Below are positions 32,780 to 41,367 of a stretch of DNA of 64,000 bases, one piece after another. Every line of letters begins with the position of its first letter. The first letter of the stretch is position 1. The translations under genes were made by a program, and so were the position numbers. The DNA comes from Bacilli bacterium (lineage in GTDB: Bacteria > Bacillota_I > Bacilli_A > RFN20 > CAG-826). The stretch is taken from positions 1 to 64,000 of the forward strand of contig JALCSW010000003.1 in NCBI GenBank assembly GCA_022653695.1, given 5' to 3'. The notes below the pieces were generated by a model. It was not told the origin of the DNA and did no database searches. It saw nothing but the letters and a program-made list of their open reading frames with translations.

Positions 32780-35298
32780 GTCCCGGGTCTTTGCTTTCGC
32801 GGATGGGACGGCGCCAGATCAAAAGCAACTGGTCCCAATTCCTTGCGGTCATCGCCATCGGCGGCATCGCCGTGACTTTGTTCGTGGGGCTCCTCGCCAA
32901 CGCCGACAGTTTTGAGGGGCGTGTCGACGCCGCTTTCGAAGAGGGCAACATGGCCGACGCTTGGGTCACCACCTCGAAATACGAGCGGGGGGACGAGCCC
33001 GCCATCAGAAGCGCCCTTCCAGAAGGGGCCGAAATGGCTTCTCGTTTCGAGACGAACGGCCGGCTTGACGGTGCCGTCGCCTTTCCGACCGTCGTCCCTT
33101 CGCTTCCTTCCGTCAGCGCCCCCTATGAGGTGCGGCTGAGCGAGGCGGTCCCTTCGACGGACACCGACTTTTTCTATGTCGACGTGGCGATCGCCGGCGA
33201 GAACGGGGAAAAGCACGCCATCGGAAGCTCGATGAACCTCTCTTACGACCTGTCCGCCCTCGACTTGACGGGGTATAAGAGCTATCTTTCCTCATATTTG
33301 CTCAATCCGGGCGACGATATCCTCGACCAAACGGGATTCTCCCTTTCCCTTCGGGTCACGGGAATCATGAAATTCCCCGAGAATATCCAGAAAGCGGCCT
33401 ATTCGCCTTCGGTTTGCCTCATTGGGGGCGAGACTTTCTATAACGCGGTGAACCAAAAACTGCTTGGCCACTTCACCGACGAGGGGGTCGAGCTCATCTA
33501 TGAGGCCCTCGGTTGGAACGCCACCCCGGATTGGTCCCGTTTCCCGCGAGCCAACCAGTACCTTATCCGCTACCCTTCCCATGAGGCCGGGGATTCCTTG
33601 GACAATATCGAGGCGTATTTCGACGCGAAAGGGAGCGAGAGCAATCTCCTTTCCGTCGACGACCGCTCCTCGATGCCTTTCGTCACCGTGGTCAACAACG
33701 ACGTCAAGCAAGCCCGGCAGTTCACTTTCCTTTTCCCGTTCGTCTTCTTTTTCGTCGGCGTGCTCGTGATCCTGACGACGACGAGCCAGATCATCCTCAA
33801 GGAGCGAACCCAAATTGGCACCATGAAAGCCATCGGTTTGTCCAAGGCCCAGATTTATCGGCATTATCTCGCGCTTACCGATTCGGTGGTGGGGATCGGG
33901 ATTCTGATCGGGGAAATCGTGGGGCCGCTTCTGATCCCGGCCATCATGGACAACAAATACAGCATCATCTATACCTTGCCCGTCCGGACGTATGTTTTCC
34001 CGCTCTTATACGGGATTCTCACCGCGCTGGCTTTCTTGGCGGTCGCGAGCCTCGTCACTTACCTTATCTGCCGGAAGGAAGTGCGGCTCAACCCCGCGCA
34101 GTCGATGCGTCCCGCCGTTCCTGGAGTCAAGGGCAAATCCGGCGCCCTTCCGCCCTTAAAGCGTCCCTCCGCGGCTTTTCTGTCCATCAAGATGGCCTTT
34201 CGGAACATCCGTTTCGACATCGGCAAGAGCGTTATGGTCATCGTCGGCGTCATGGGGTGCACGGCTTTGCTCGTCTGCGGCTTCGGAATCGAGGACACGG
34301 TTTACTACGGCATCGACCATGACATGAGCCTGTTCAACAACGCTTCGGTCATGATGACTTTTTCCGTTTCAAAGAAAAAAAGCGACATTTTGGCGGACTT
34401 ATCCACCGTCGATGGGGTCGACGTCGAACGTTGCGACCCTTTCTCCCGGGCGACCGCGACGGTGACTTGCGGCGACAGGACGGTCGATTCCCACGCGATT
34501 GTCCTCAGTTTCGATCCGGTCGAAGACTCCCATTTCCAACTCGGGCCTTTCGATCATTCGACGCTCGCCATCTCCCAAAAAGTGGCGGACGAGACGGGGG
34601 CAAAACTCGGCGAGGCCATCTCCTTCGATTACGAAGGCGCGGCCTATTCGGCTCCGGTCGGCCTTATTTTCGAGGCCTTCGCCTTCAATGGGGTCGTGGC
34701 GTGCCACGACGCCCCTTTCTTCGCGAGCGAGCCTTCCTATTCGGGGGCCTATCTTGAATGCGTGAGCGGTTTCACCCCCGACGAGATCAAAGGGACCATA
34801 GGCGAGGAAGCCGCCGACGGAGGCCGTTTTGGCTACGTCACGGAATGCAGCACCCAAAAAGATTGGTCCGACAAAATAAACGACGTCATGTCGGGCGTCC
34901 TCATCATGACGAACGCCGTCAAGGGCTTCGGGATCGCCCTTGCCATCGTGGTCCTTTATAATCTGGCCCTCCTCAATTTCCGGGAGCGGACCCGGGACAT
35001 CGCGACCCTCAAAGTTCTGGGGTTCCGGCGGCGGGAGATCGCTTCGAGCCTCCTATGGGAGACGATGACCCTCACTTTCATCGGCGTGGCCCTCGGCTTC
35101 GCCCTAGGCTATCCCTTCCTCCTCGGCGTCATGGGCCTCAACAAGGTTGAGCTCGTGAGTTACCTTTACGTTATTAACTTCTCGAGTTACGGGCTTGCCT
35201 TCCTGCTCACTTTCGTCGTCGACTTCGCGGTCAATGGGGGCTTGTCGCTCCTGACGGGGAAGGTCAGGATGGTCGAGAGCCTCAAATCGGTTGAGTGA
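32776..35298 (+). CDS. FtsX-like ABC permease, two-domain
   Basis: The GTG at 32776 overlaps the ATPase stop by four bases and gives 840 residues. ATG 32803 is an alternative. An N-terminal membrane helix (LAVIAIGGIAVTLFVGLLA) is followed by a large extracytoplasmic domain (about 45-310). The first FtsX core has ILKERTQIGTMKAIGLSKAQIY. A second half has a smaller external domain and the core NFRERTRDIATLKVLGFRRREI. Duplicated FtsX domains are found in Gram-positive permeases for lipoprotein, peptide or antimicrobial-peptide handling. The function here is undetermined. Confidence 0.88.
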   Translation: MSPGSLLSRMGRRQIKSNWSQFLAVIAIGGIAVTLFVGLLANADSFEGRVDAAFEEGNMADAWVTTSKYERGDEPAIRSALPEGAEMASRFETNGRLDGAVAFPTVVPSLPSVSAPYEVRLSEAVPSTDTDFFYVDVAIAGENGEKHAIGSSMNLSYDLSALDLTGYKSYLSSYLLNPGDDILDQTGFSLSLRVTGIMKFPENIQKAAYSPSVCLIGGETFYNAVNQKLLGHFTDEGVELIYEALGWNATPDWSRFPRANQYLIRYPSHEAGDSLDNIEAYFDAKGSESNLLSVDDRSSMPFVTVVNNDVKQARQFTFLFPFVFFFVGVLVILTTTSQIILKERTQIGTMKAIGLSKAQIYRHYLALTDSVVGIGILIGEIVGPLLIPAIMDNKYSIIYTLPVRTYVFPLLYGILTALAFLAVASLVTYLICRKEVRLNPAQSMRPAVPGVKGKSGALPPLKRPSAAFLSIKMAFRNIRFDIGKSVMVIVGVMGCTALLVCGFGIEDTVYYGIDHDMSLFNNASVMMTFSVSKKKSDILADLSTVDGVDVERCDPFSRATATVTCGDRTVDSHAIVLSFDPVEDSHFQLGPFDHSTLAISQKVADETGAKLGEAISFDYEGAAYSAPVGLIFEAFAFNGVVACHDAPFFASEPSYSGAYLECVSGFTPDEIKGTIGEEAADGGRFGYVTECSTQKDWSDKINDVMSGVLIMTNAVKGFGIALAIVVLYNLALLNFRERTRDIATLKVLGFRRREIASSLLWETMTLTFIGVALGFALGYPFLLGVMGLNKVELVSYLYVINFSSYGLAFLLTFVVDFAVNGGLSLLTGKVRMVESLKSVE

Positions 35299-35358
35299 GC
35301 GTTGCCCTCGCTTTGCTTTCCCCGATTCGATATACTTATTCCGTAAGGAGGCCAAGTT

Positions 35359-35505
35359 ATGGCGGAAAAGAAAGTCCAGAGATACCGGTGCAAGGTCTGC
35401 GGGGCGATCGTCATCCCGAATCCGGATGGTTCATGCCCAGTTTGCGGGGCTCCCGCGGACATGCTCGTCCCAATCGACGAGAATGGCAACGACATCGAGA
35501 AGTAA
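35359..35505 (+). CDS. Rubredoxin-like miniprotein
   Basis: A 48-codon gene with AAGGAGG six bases upstream. Two CxxCG knuckles (YRCKVCGAIVIP and CPVCGAP) fit a rubredoxin-type iron or zinc site. The protein lacks the aromatic core length of classical rubredoxin (about 52 residues), so it may be a zinc ribbon or the rubredoxin-like domain found in rubrerythrins. It lies 59 bp before ldh and may be co-transcribed with it, perhaps serving electron transfer or oxygen defence (inference). Confidence 0.7.
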   Translation: MAEKKVQRYRCKVCGAIVIPNPDGSCPVCGAPADMLVPIDENGNDIEK

Positions 35506-35564
35506 GCCAGTTTGAGGGGGAGCCGACACGGCTTCCCCTTTGTTTTTAAGAAGGGAAAACCATT

Positions 35565-36524
35565 ATGGAACCACGAAAAATCGCGATCGTCGGCGACGGG
35601 GCCGTCGGCAGCAGCGTCGCCTACACTTTGATGCTGGGGCACGCCGCGAAGCAGATCGTCCTCATCGACGTCAACAAGCAGAAAGCCGAGGGCGACGCCC
35701 TCGACATGGCGGACGGAATGTCCTTTCTTTCGGTGCCCAAAATCGTGAGCGCCGGGGACTATGCGGCCATCGAAGGGGCCCATATGGTCATCATCACCGC
35801 CGGAACCGCCCAAAAGCCCGGGGAGACCCGCATCGACTTGCTCAAGAGGAACGCCGCCATCATGTCCTCGATCCTCGAGGAGACGAAAAAGCACCTCGAT
35901 CCGGAAGCCCTCGTCCTCATCGTGAGCAACCCGGTCGACATTTTGACTTACTTCGCCTTCAAGAAGCTCGGGAGGCCCGCCAATTCGGTCTTCGGCAGCG
36001 GAACGGTTCTCGACACCTCGCGCCTCAAGACCGCGATCAGCGAGGACACCCACATCGATCCCCGGAGCATTCACACCATGGTGGTGGGGGAACATGGCGA
36101 CAGCGAAGTCGCCGTTTGGAGCGCCACTTCGGTCGGCGGGCTCTCGCTCACCGAGTACTGCGCCAAATGTGGGCGCTGCAAGGACCGCAACATGGCGCGC
36201 CTTAACGCCCTTCACGAGAAGGTGCGCGGGGCGGCTTACGAGATCATCGCCAAGAAGGGAGCCACCAATTACGCGGTCGCCCTCGCGGTGAGCCGGATCG
36301 TCTCGGCGGTCTTCAGCGACGAGCACAGCGTCCTTACGGTCTCCTCTTATCTTGAGGACGAATTCGACGGGGCGGTGAAGGACGTATGCATGTCCGTCCC
36401 ATCCGTCGTCGGCGCCTCCGGGGTCGAAAGGATCCTGCGACCGGATTACACGGAAGAGGAGAAAACGGCCATCCTCGCTTCCGCCAAGGGCCTCAAAGAG
36501 AAACTCAAGGATTTGCCGTTATAG
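35565..36524 (+). CDS. ldh: L-lactate dehydrogenase
   Basis: The 319-residue NAD-dependent enzyme reduces pyruvate to L-lactate. It shows the Rossmann motif VGDGAVGSSVAYTL, the coenzyme Asp in IDVNKQK, and TAQKPGETR with Gln before KPGETR, which favours lactate over malate. NPVDILTYFAF, SGTVLDTSRLK and the catalytic His in GEHGDSE also match. AAGAAGGGA precedes the ATG. It is a likely target of Rex and the main fermentative NADH sink visible here. Confidence 0.96.
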   Translation: MEPRKIAIVGDGAVGSSVAYTLMLGHAAKQIVLIDVNKQKAEGDALDMADGMSFLSVPKIVSAGDYAAIEGAHMVIITAGTAQKPGETRIDLLKRNAAIMSSILEETKKHLDPEALVLIVSNPVDILTYFAFKKLGRPANSVFGSGTVLDTSRLKTAISEDTHIDPRSIHTMVVGEHGDSEVAVWSATSVGGLSLTEYCAKCGRCKDRNMARLNALHEKVRGAAYEIIAKKGATNYAVALAVSRIVSAVFSDEHSVLTVSSYLEDEFDGAVKDVCMSVPSVVGASGVERILRPDYTEEEKTAILASAKGLKEKLKDLPL

Positions 36525-36568
36525 CCGCAAAACCCGTTCGGATTTCGGGAAAAACCCGCAAGCGGCGT

Positions 36569-36613
36569 CAAAAAAAGCCACTCTTCCGCGAAAAGGGGAG
36601 TGGCTTCCTTTTT
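36569..36613. terminator. Bidirectional terminator between ldh and the lipoprotein gene
   Basis: AAGCCACTC/GAGTGGCTT stem flanked by an A run on the left and TTTTT on the right. Confidence 0.82.
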
Positions 36614-37802
36614 ATTCCATCGCGACGTATTTGGCGAAAAAGGCCTTAAGCAAAGGGTCGTGATAAAGGGCCGCCGCGGCATGGTTCCAAGCGTAGTATT
36701 TGGAGCCGTCGCCCATGTCGTAGACGTCGACGGAGTCTTGGCTCAACTCGATGCTGGTGAAGTCCGTTTGGGTGACGCCGCCCTTTCTCAGGGCATCGGC
36801 GTCGCTAAGGAAAGGGAGTTTGCTTTGCCGGGCGCCGTCGAAGAACGATTCGGTGATCTTGTACTTTCCGGCGACGAGGCTGATCGTGTCGTTGTCATAG
36901 ACGTCGGCGTCGTCTATAGCCCCCCAAGGCTTGTCTTCCGTGTTGGCGGCGGGGTTGCAGTGGACCCACATCGGCACGTAGCCGGCCCCGTATCCGAAAT
37001 CGTCCGTGTAGGTGCTGGCTAGGCCGTAATCCTGCTTGAAGGCGTTATATTGCGCGTAGGCCGTTTTCTCATCGGCGGTGGCCCCTTCCCCGTTATCGGG
37101 TCCCGCGCCGTTATGGTAGCGGACCCCTTCGACGTCAAGGTCGAAGAGGTAACTGCGGTTGCGTTTGCTCGCGTTGTATTCCTTCAGCAAATGGTCGTCG
37201 ACGTAAGAGCAATCGCCGCAACTCGTCCGGACGAAGCCGATGGTGAAAGGCGTCGTTCCGGCGTAAAGGCCGTCCATTTGGGCTTTGCTGAGGTAAAGCA
37301 TGTCGCTTAGGGAAAGCCGGGCGTCCATCCACGCGGAGAAAACGTCGTAGTCCTTGGCGAAACTGTCGCTCGTGCCGTCGGCGGTCTGCTGGTATTTGAC
37401 TTTTCCTCCCTCGATGATCGCGATGGTGGCCAAGTGAGAGTCGACGTTGAGGCCGTATTTGTCGAGCGAGGAATCGTCGAATTGGCTCGCTGAGATGCTG
37501 AATATCTGAAGGTTCTTGTGGCTTTGATAGAGGTTTATGGTCGCGCAGAATCGGCTCCAGCACGTGCACCCAAGGTCCTTGGGAAGCACGACGAGGACGA
37601 AATTCTGGTTCTCGTCCCCCATTTTGCTCTTGAGGTCGCTATAGGCATCGAGCTTTTGGAAGTGGCCGGTGTCGCTGAGGCTCGAATCGTAGAGGGAACC
37701 GAAGGCGAGCGGGACGGGGGTGGCCTTTTCCTCGCAACTTGATAGTAGGGGCAAGGCGAGCGCGAGGGCTAGTAACGGCAAAGAAAAACGCTTTTTGTTC
37801 AT
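36612..37802 (-). CDS. Lipoprotein with thioredoxin-like CxC/CxxC sites
   Basis: The 396-residue protein has a lipoprotein signal with lipobox LLSSC (Cys23). A first region with Cys79, Cys81 and Cys86 (LGCTCWSRFC) follows VLVVLPKDLG. A second region has TSCGDCSYVDDHLL at about 192-205. Each is preceded by a beta strand, as in thioredoxin folds, so two tandem thioredoxin-like domains are plausible. The cysteine spacing in the first is unusual for oxidoreductases. It may act in extracytoplasmic disulfide chemistry or metal binding. It reads toward ldh and is unlinked to other redox genes. Confidence 0.6.
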   Translation of the reverse strand: MNKKRFSLPLLALALALPLLSSCEEKATPVPLAFGSLYDSSLSDTGHFQKLDAYSDLKSKMGDENQNFVLVVLPKDLGCTCWSRFCATINLYQSHKNLQIFSISASQFDDSSLDKYGLNVDSHLATIAIIEGGKVKYQQTADGTSDSFAKDYDVFSAWMDARLSLSDMLYLSKAQMDGLYAGTTPFTIGFVRTSCGDCSYVDDHLLKEYNASKRNRSYLFDLDVEGVRYHNGAGPDNGEGATADEKTAYAQYNAFKQDYGLASTYTDDFGYGAGYVPMWVHCNPAANTEDKPWGAIDDADVYDNDTISLVAGKYKITESFFDGARQSKLPFLSDADALRKGGVTQTDFTSIELSQDSVDVYDMGDGSKYYAWNHAAAALYHDPLLKAFFAKYVAME

Positions 37803-38130
37803 GAGGAAATTCTAGAGCAAAAAAGACATGGGGGCAATAGAGGCGAAAAGCGTCCCCCGAAAGAGCGGAAAACCATTCAAAAACAAGGGGCGGAAAAAAT
37901 TTTTATCGCTGAGTCGAAAATGCCGCTCTTCGTTCGATTGTGCCGAAGGAAAGCCCATTTTCGGTTTTTTGAAAAGACCCCGGGGGGACCGCTCGCTTTT
38001 TCGTCCATCGATTTTTGTTGCATTCTCGTTGCGTTTATTGCATATTTTTTCGCGTCAAAGTTTCCGTATAGCGCAAAATCGGAATTTGGCATCTGTTCCG
38101 TGTTTCTGGTTTCATCCTGGAGGTATGGCT
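37803..38130. other. Spacer upstream of the pot operon
   Basis: An AT-rich 328-bp region between the divergent lipoprotein gene and potA. An open frame crosses it but is atypical in content and has no ribosome site before 38119. It probably holds promoters. I could not define -35/-10 elements or a known riboswitch. Confidence 0.4.
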
Positions 38131-39657
38131 ATGGACGCTGATAACACTATCATTTCGATTAAGGGCGTGAGCAAAATCTACGACAAGTCCTTCGCGGCGG
38201 TCGACGATTTCACCCTCGACGTCAAGAAAGGCGAATTCGTGACCCTTTTAGGCCCTTCCGGGTGCGGGAAGACGACGACCCTGCGGATGATCGCCGGCTT
38301 TGAGCTCCCGACGAAAGGCAAGATTTTCCTCAACGGGCAGGATATCACCGACCTCCCGCCTTATAAGCGCCCGGTCAACACGGTGTTCCAACACTACGCT
38401 TTGTTCCCGAACCTCGACGTTTACGACAACATCGCCTTCGGCCTCAAACTCAAAAAAATCCCGGTCGAGACGACCGATAAAGGCGGCAACAAGAGGACGG
38501 TCTATCGACGTTTGTCCGCCCAGGAGATCGACCAGAAGGTCGCCCATGCCCTCGCGATCGTGGACATGGAGGAAATGGAAGACCGTTCGATCGGCAATCT
38601 ATCCGGCGGCCAGCAGCAGCGCGTCGCCATCGCCCGGGCCATCGTCAATGAGCCCCAAGTGCTCCTTCTCGACGAGCCGCTCAGCGCCCTCGACCACAAG
38701 ATGCGCCTCGACATGCAGATCGAGCTCAAGGAGATGCATAGGAAACTCGGCATCACCTTCATCTACGTCACCCACGATCAGGAAGAGGCCCTTTCGATGT
38801 CCGACACCATCGTGGTGATGAGGGACGGGGCGATCCAGCAAGTCGGGACCCCCGAGTCCATCTACAACGAGCCGGTCAGCGCCTATGTGGCCGACTTCAT
38901 CGGCGAAAGCAATATCTACGGCGGGACCATGTCGGGCAAGATGCAAGTCCGTTTCTTGGGCAAAGTCTGGAACTGCGTCGACAATTTCCCCCTCAACGAG
39001 AAAGTCGACGTCGTCATCCGCCCCGAGGACGTCGTGATCGGAACCCCGGGCAAAGGGACCGTCGACGGCCTCATTTCCTCGCGTGTTTTCAAGGGCGAGG
39101 ATTATTCGTACGTCATCCTCGTCGGCAAAAGCGAGGTTCTGTGCCGGGGCACCAAGGCCCGCGCGGTCGGGAGCAAGGTCTCCATCCGCGTGGCCAAGGA
39201 GAACCTTCAGATCATGCACAAGGACCTGATCAACAACGAATGGCGCGACGCCTATCTTGACGGCAAGGGCAACGTCGTCATCAGCGGCGACTCTTTCCCC
39301 GTCGACCTCACGCGGCTCCTTAAAGGTTCCGTGATCGACGACGACGGTTATCTGAGCGACCCCAAGAGCGGCAAATCATACGATTTGACCGACGCCGAGG
39401 CGATCGCGACCTGCGATTTCACCGACGCCGTAATGAGCGATGACCTGGAACGGGGCCATGCGGTCGGGCGGATCGTCGATTCCGTTTGGCTCGGCGACCA
39501 TTACCGCGACCTCGTCCGCACGGAAGAGGAGGAGGATTACATCTGCGCGACCCCCTACCAGTGGAACGAAGGCGACACCGTCTCGGTCGACATTCCCCCG
39601 AAAGCCATCCGTCTGCGTCTAAAGAAGGACCTCGAGAGCTATGTCGTCGGAAAATAA
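38131..39657 (+). CDS. potA: Spermidine/putrescine ABC transporter ATPase
   Basis: GGAGG seven bases upstream selects ATG 38131 (508 residues). The ATPase core has Walker A GPSGCGKTTT, the family-specific PYKRPVNTVFQHYALFPNL, signature [14 protein letters not shown], Walker B LLLDEPLSALD and H-loop VTHDQEE. A TOBE region follows (VVIRPEDVVI). The protein is much longer than usual PotA (about 370). The N-terminal domain carries a 20-residue insertion (VETTDKGGNKRTVYRRL) and the C-terminal end has an extra 130 residues that look like a second TOBE-like domain. It heads potABCD, with potB overlapping its end. Confidence 0.93.
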   Translation: MDADNTIISIKGVSKIYDKSFAAVDDFTLDVKKGEFVTLLGPSGCGKTTTLRMIAGFELPTKGKIFLNGQDITDLPPYKRPVNTVFQHYALFPNLDVYDNIAFGLKLKKIPVETTDKGGNKRTVYRRLSAQEIDQKVAHALAIVDMEEMEDRSIGNLSGGQQQRVAIARAIVNEPQVLLLDEPLSALDHKMRLDMQIELKEMHRKLGITFIYVTHDQEEALSMSDTIVVMRDGAIQQVGTPESIYNEPVSAYVADFIGESNIYGGTMSGKMQVRFLGKVWNCVDNFPLNEKVDVVIRPEDVVIGTPGKGTVDGLISSRVFKGEDYSYVILVGKSEVLCRGTKARAVGSKVSIRVAKENLQIMHKDLINNEWRDAYLDGKGNVVISGDSFPVDLTRLLKGSVIDDDGYLSDPKSGKSYDLTDAEAIATCDFTDAVMSDDLERGHAVGRIVDSVWLGDHYRDLVRTEEEEDYICATPYQWNEGDTVSVDIPPKAIRLRLKKDLESYVVGK

Positions 39658-40516
39658 GGCCCTCCGGGCCGAGAAAGTCGAGTCTCGCGGCAAGCGTTTC
39701 TTCACCCTCAAGCGGAAATACCTGGTTTTCCCCTACGCGCTCTTCCTCGTTCTCTTCGTCGTCATCCCGCTTCTGCTCATCGTCGGCTACGCCTTCACCG
39801 AGACCGATATCGTCGACGGGGCGAAAGTCACCACCTTCTCTTTCGCGGCCATGGTCTCTTTCTTCACGAGTCCCAGCAAATGGTCGGTTCTCTTCGTCTC
39901 CCTCTTCGTGGGGATCCAGACGACCCTCATTTGCCTGCTTCTCGCCTATCCGGCGGCCTATTTCCTCGCCGAGAGGAAATTCAACTCCAACAAGGTGCTG
40001 GTGATCCTCTTCATCATGCCGATGTGGATCAACTTCGTCATCCGAACCGGGGCCACCCGCGATCTGCTCGATTGGGTCGGGCTCTCCGGCAGCACCCACC
40101 CGTGGACCGCCACCATCGTCGGCATGGTCTACAACTACATCCCGTTCACGATCCTGCCCCTTTACACCACGATGCTTAAACTCGACCATTCCCAAGTCGA
40201 GGCGGCCGCCGATCTGGGGGCGACCCCCTGGCAGGTTTTCTGGCGGAACATCGTCCCCCAGACGCTTCCCGGCATTGTCTCGGCCTGCGAGATGGTCTTC
40301 ATGCCGGTCATGAGCAGTTACGTCATCAGCGACACCCTTTCTGAGAGCAAGATCACGCTGTTCGGCAATTACATTTACCTCGCCTTCAGCAATTCGCTAT
40401 GGAACGAAGGCTCCTTCATGGCGCTCATCATGCTGGCGATCATCGGCATCACGATGCTCGCCACCCGTAAAATCGAGAAAGACCCAACCGGATCAAGAGG
40501 AGGCCAACTATGGTGA
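39641..40516 (+). CDS. potB: Spermidine/putrescine ABC transporter permease PotB
   Basis: A 291-residue inner-membrane permease with six helices and the ATPase-contact EAA loop EAAADLGATPWQVFWRNIVP. It overlaps potA by 17 bp and potC by 7 bp. FYKYPVF-type features are replaced by LKRKYLVFPYALFLVLFVVI, as is common in Bacillota PotB. The first 25 residues are hydrophilic, so a slightly later start is possible. Confidence 0.93.
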   Translation: MSSENKALRAEKVESRGKRFFTLKRKYLVFPYALFLVLFVVIPLLLIVGYAFTETDIVDGAKVTTFSFAAMVSFFTSPSKWSVLFVSLFVGIQTTLICLLLAYPAAYFLAERKFNSNKVLVILFIMPMWINFVIRTGATRDLLDWVGLSGSTHPWTATIVGMVYNYIPFTILPLYTTMLKLDHSQVEAAADLGATPWQVFWRNIVPQTLPGIVSACEMVFMPVMSSYVISDTLSESKITLFGNYIYLAFSNSLWNEGSFMALIMLAIIGITMLATRKIEKDPTGSRGGQLW

Positions 40517-41367
40517 ACAAAGCCCCGTTATGGAAGCGGATCTTGGCGCAAAGCTACATCTGGATCCTTCTGCTCCTCATGTATCTGCCCGTTCTGCTCC
40601 TCATCGTTTTCAGTTTCAGCACGTCCGCCCTCGGCGAACCCTTTGAGTTCACGTGGGACAATTACGTCGAGCTCTTCGCGAGCCACGATATCCAAGTGGC
40701 CGTGGGCAACACTCTTATCATCGCCTTCGTGACCGGCGTTTTGGCCACTCTGATCGGCACTTTGGGCGCCATCGGCGTCCACGAGTCCAAACCCGGGGTC
40801 CGCAAAGCCCTCGAGTTCACGACCCAGGTCCCGGTCGTCAACCCCGAGATCGTGATCGCCCTTTCCCTCATCGTCATGTTCGTTTTCGTCGGCGGCATCT
40901 TCGGGAGGCTGCAACTCAGCTTTTGGACTCTTCTCATCGGCCACCTCGTCCTCGCCACTCCGTTCGTCTATCTTTCGGTGCGCCCCAAACTCATGCAGAT
41001 GGATCCGGCTCTTTACGAAGCGGCCCTCGATCTCGGCTGCACGCCGCGCCAAGCCCTTTGGAAAGTGACCTTGCCGGAGATCCTTCCCGGCATCATGTCC
41101 GGGTTCCTTATGGCGGTGACCCTCTCCCTCGACGATTTCATCGTCACCGCGTTCACCCGTGGCCCGGGCCTCCTTAGCGGCGCTTCGCGCATCCAAACCA
41201 TCTCGACCTACGTCGAAGGCATCATCAAGAAGCACCCCCTTCCGACGAGCCTGCGCGCCCTCACGACCTTCATTTTCATTGCGGTCCTGACCCTCGTCGT
41301 CGTCTTCCTCCTCGTCCAGAACCTCAAAGCCAGACAAGGCAAGAAACGGAAAGGAAGGCAATATTAA
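40510..41367 (+). CDS. potC: Spermidine/putrescine ABC transporter permease PotC
   Basis: The 285-residue partner permease has the EAA loop EAALDLGCTPRQALWKVTLP and the conserved SLDDFIVTAFTRGPG segment near the end, which is typical of PotC. It forms the channel with PotB. AGAGGAGG precedes the ATG. The potD gene starts right after its stop. Confidence 0.94.
   Translation: MVNKAPLWKRILAQSYIWILLLLMYLPVLLLIVFSFSTSALGEPFEFTWDNYVELFASHDIQVAVGNTLIIAFVTGVLATLIGTLGAIGVHESKPGVRKALEFTTQVPVVNPEIVIALSLIVMFVFVGGIFGRLQLSFWTLLIGHLVLATPFVYLSVRPKLMQMDPALYEAALDLGCTPRQALWKVTLPEILPGIMSGFLMAVTLSLDDFIVTAFTRGPGLLSGASRIQTISTYVEGIIKKHPLPTSLRALTTFIFIAVLTLVVVFLLVQNLKARQGKKRKGRQY

Noticed and set aside
37828-38130. 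N-terminal extension of PotA by about 100 residues
   Set aside because: GGAGG at 38119-38123 sets the start at 38131, and the extension is basic, atypical and AT-rich like a promoter region.
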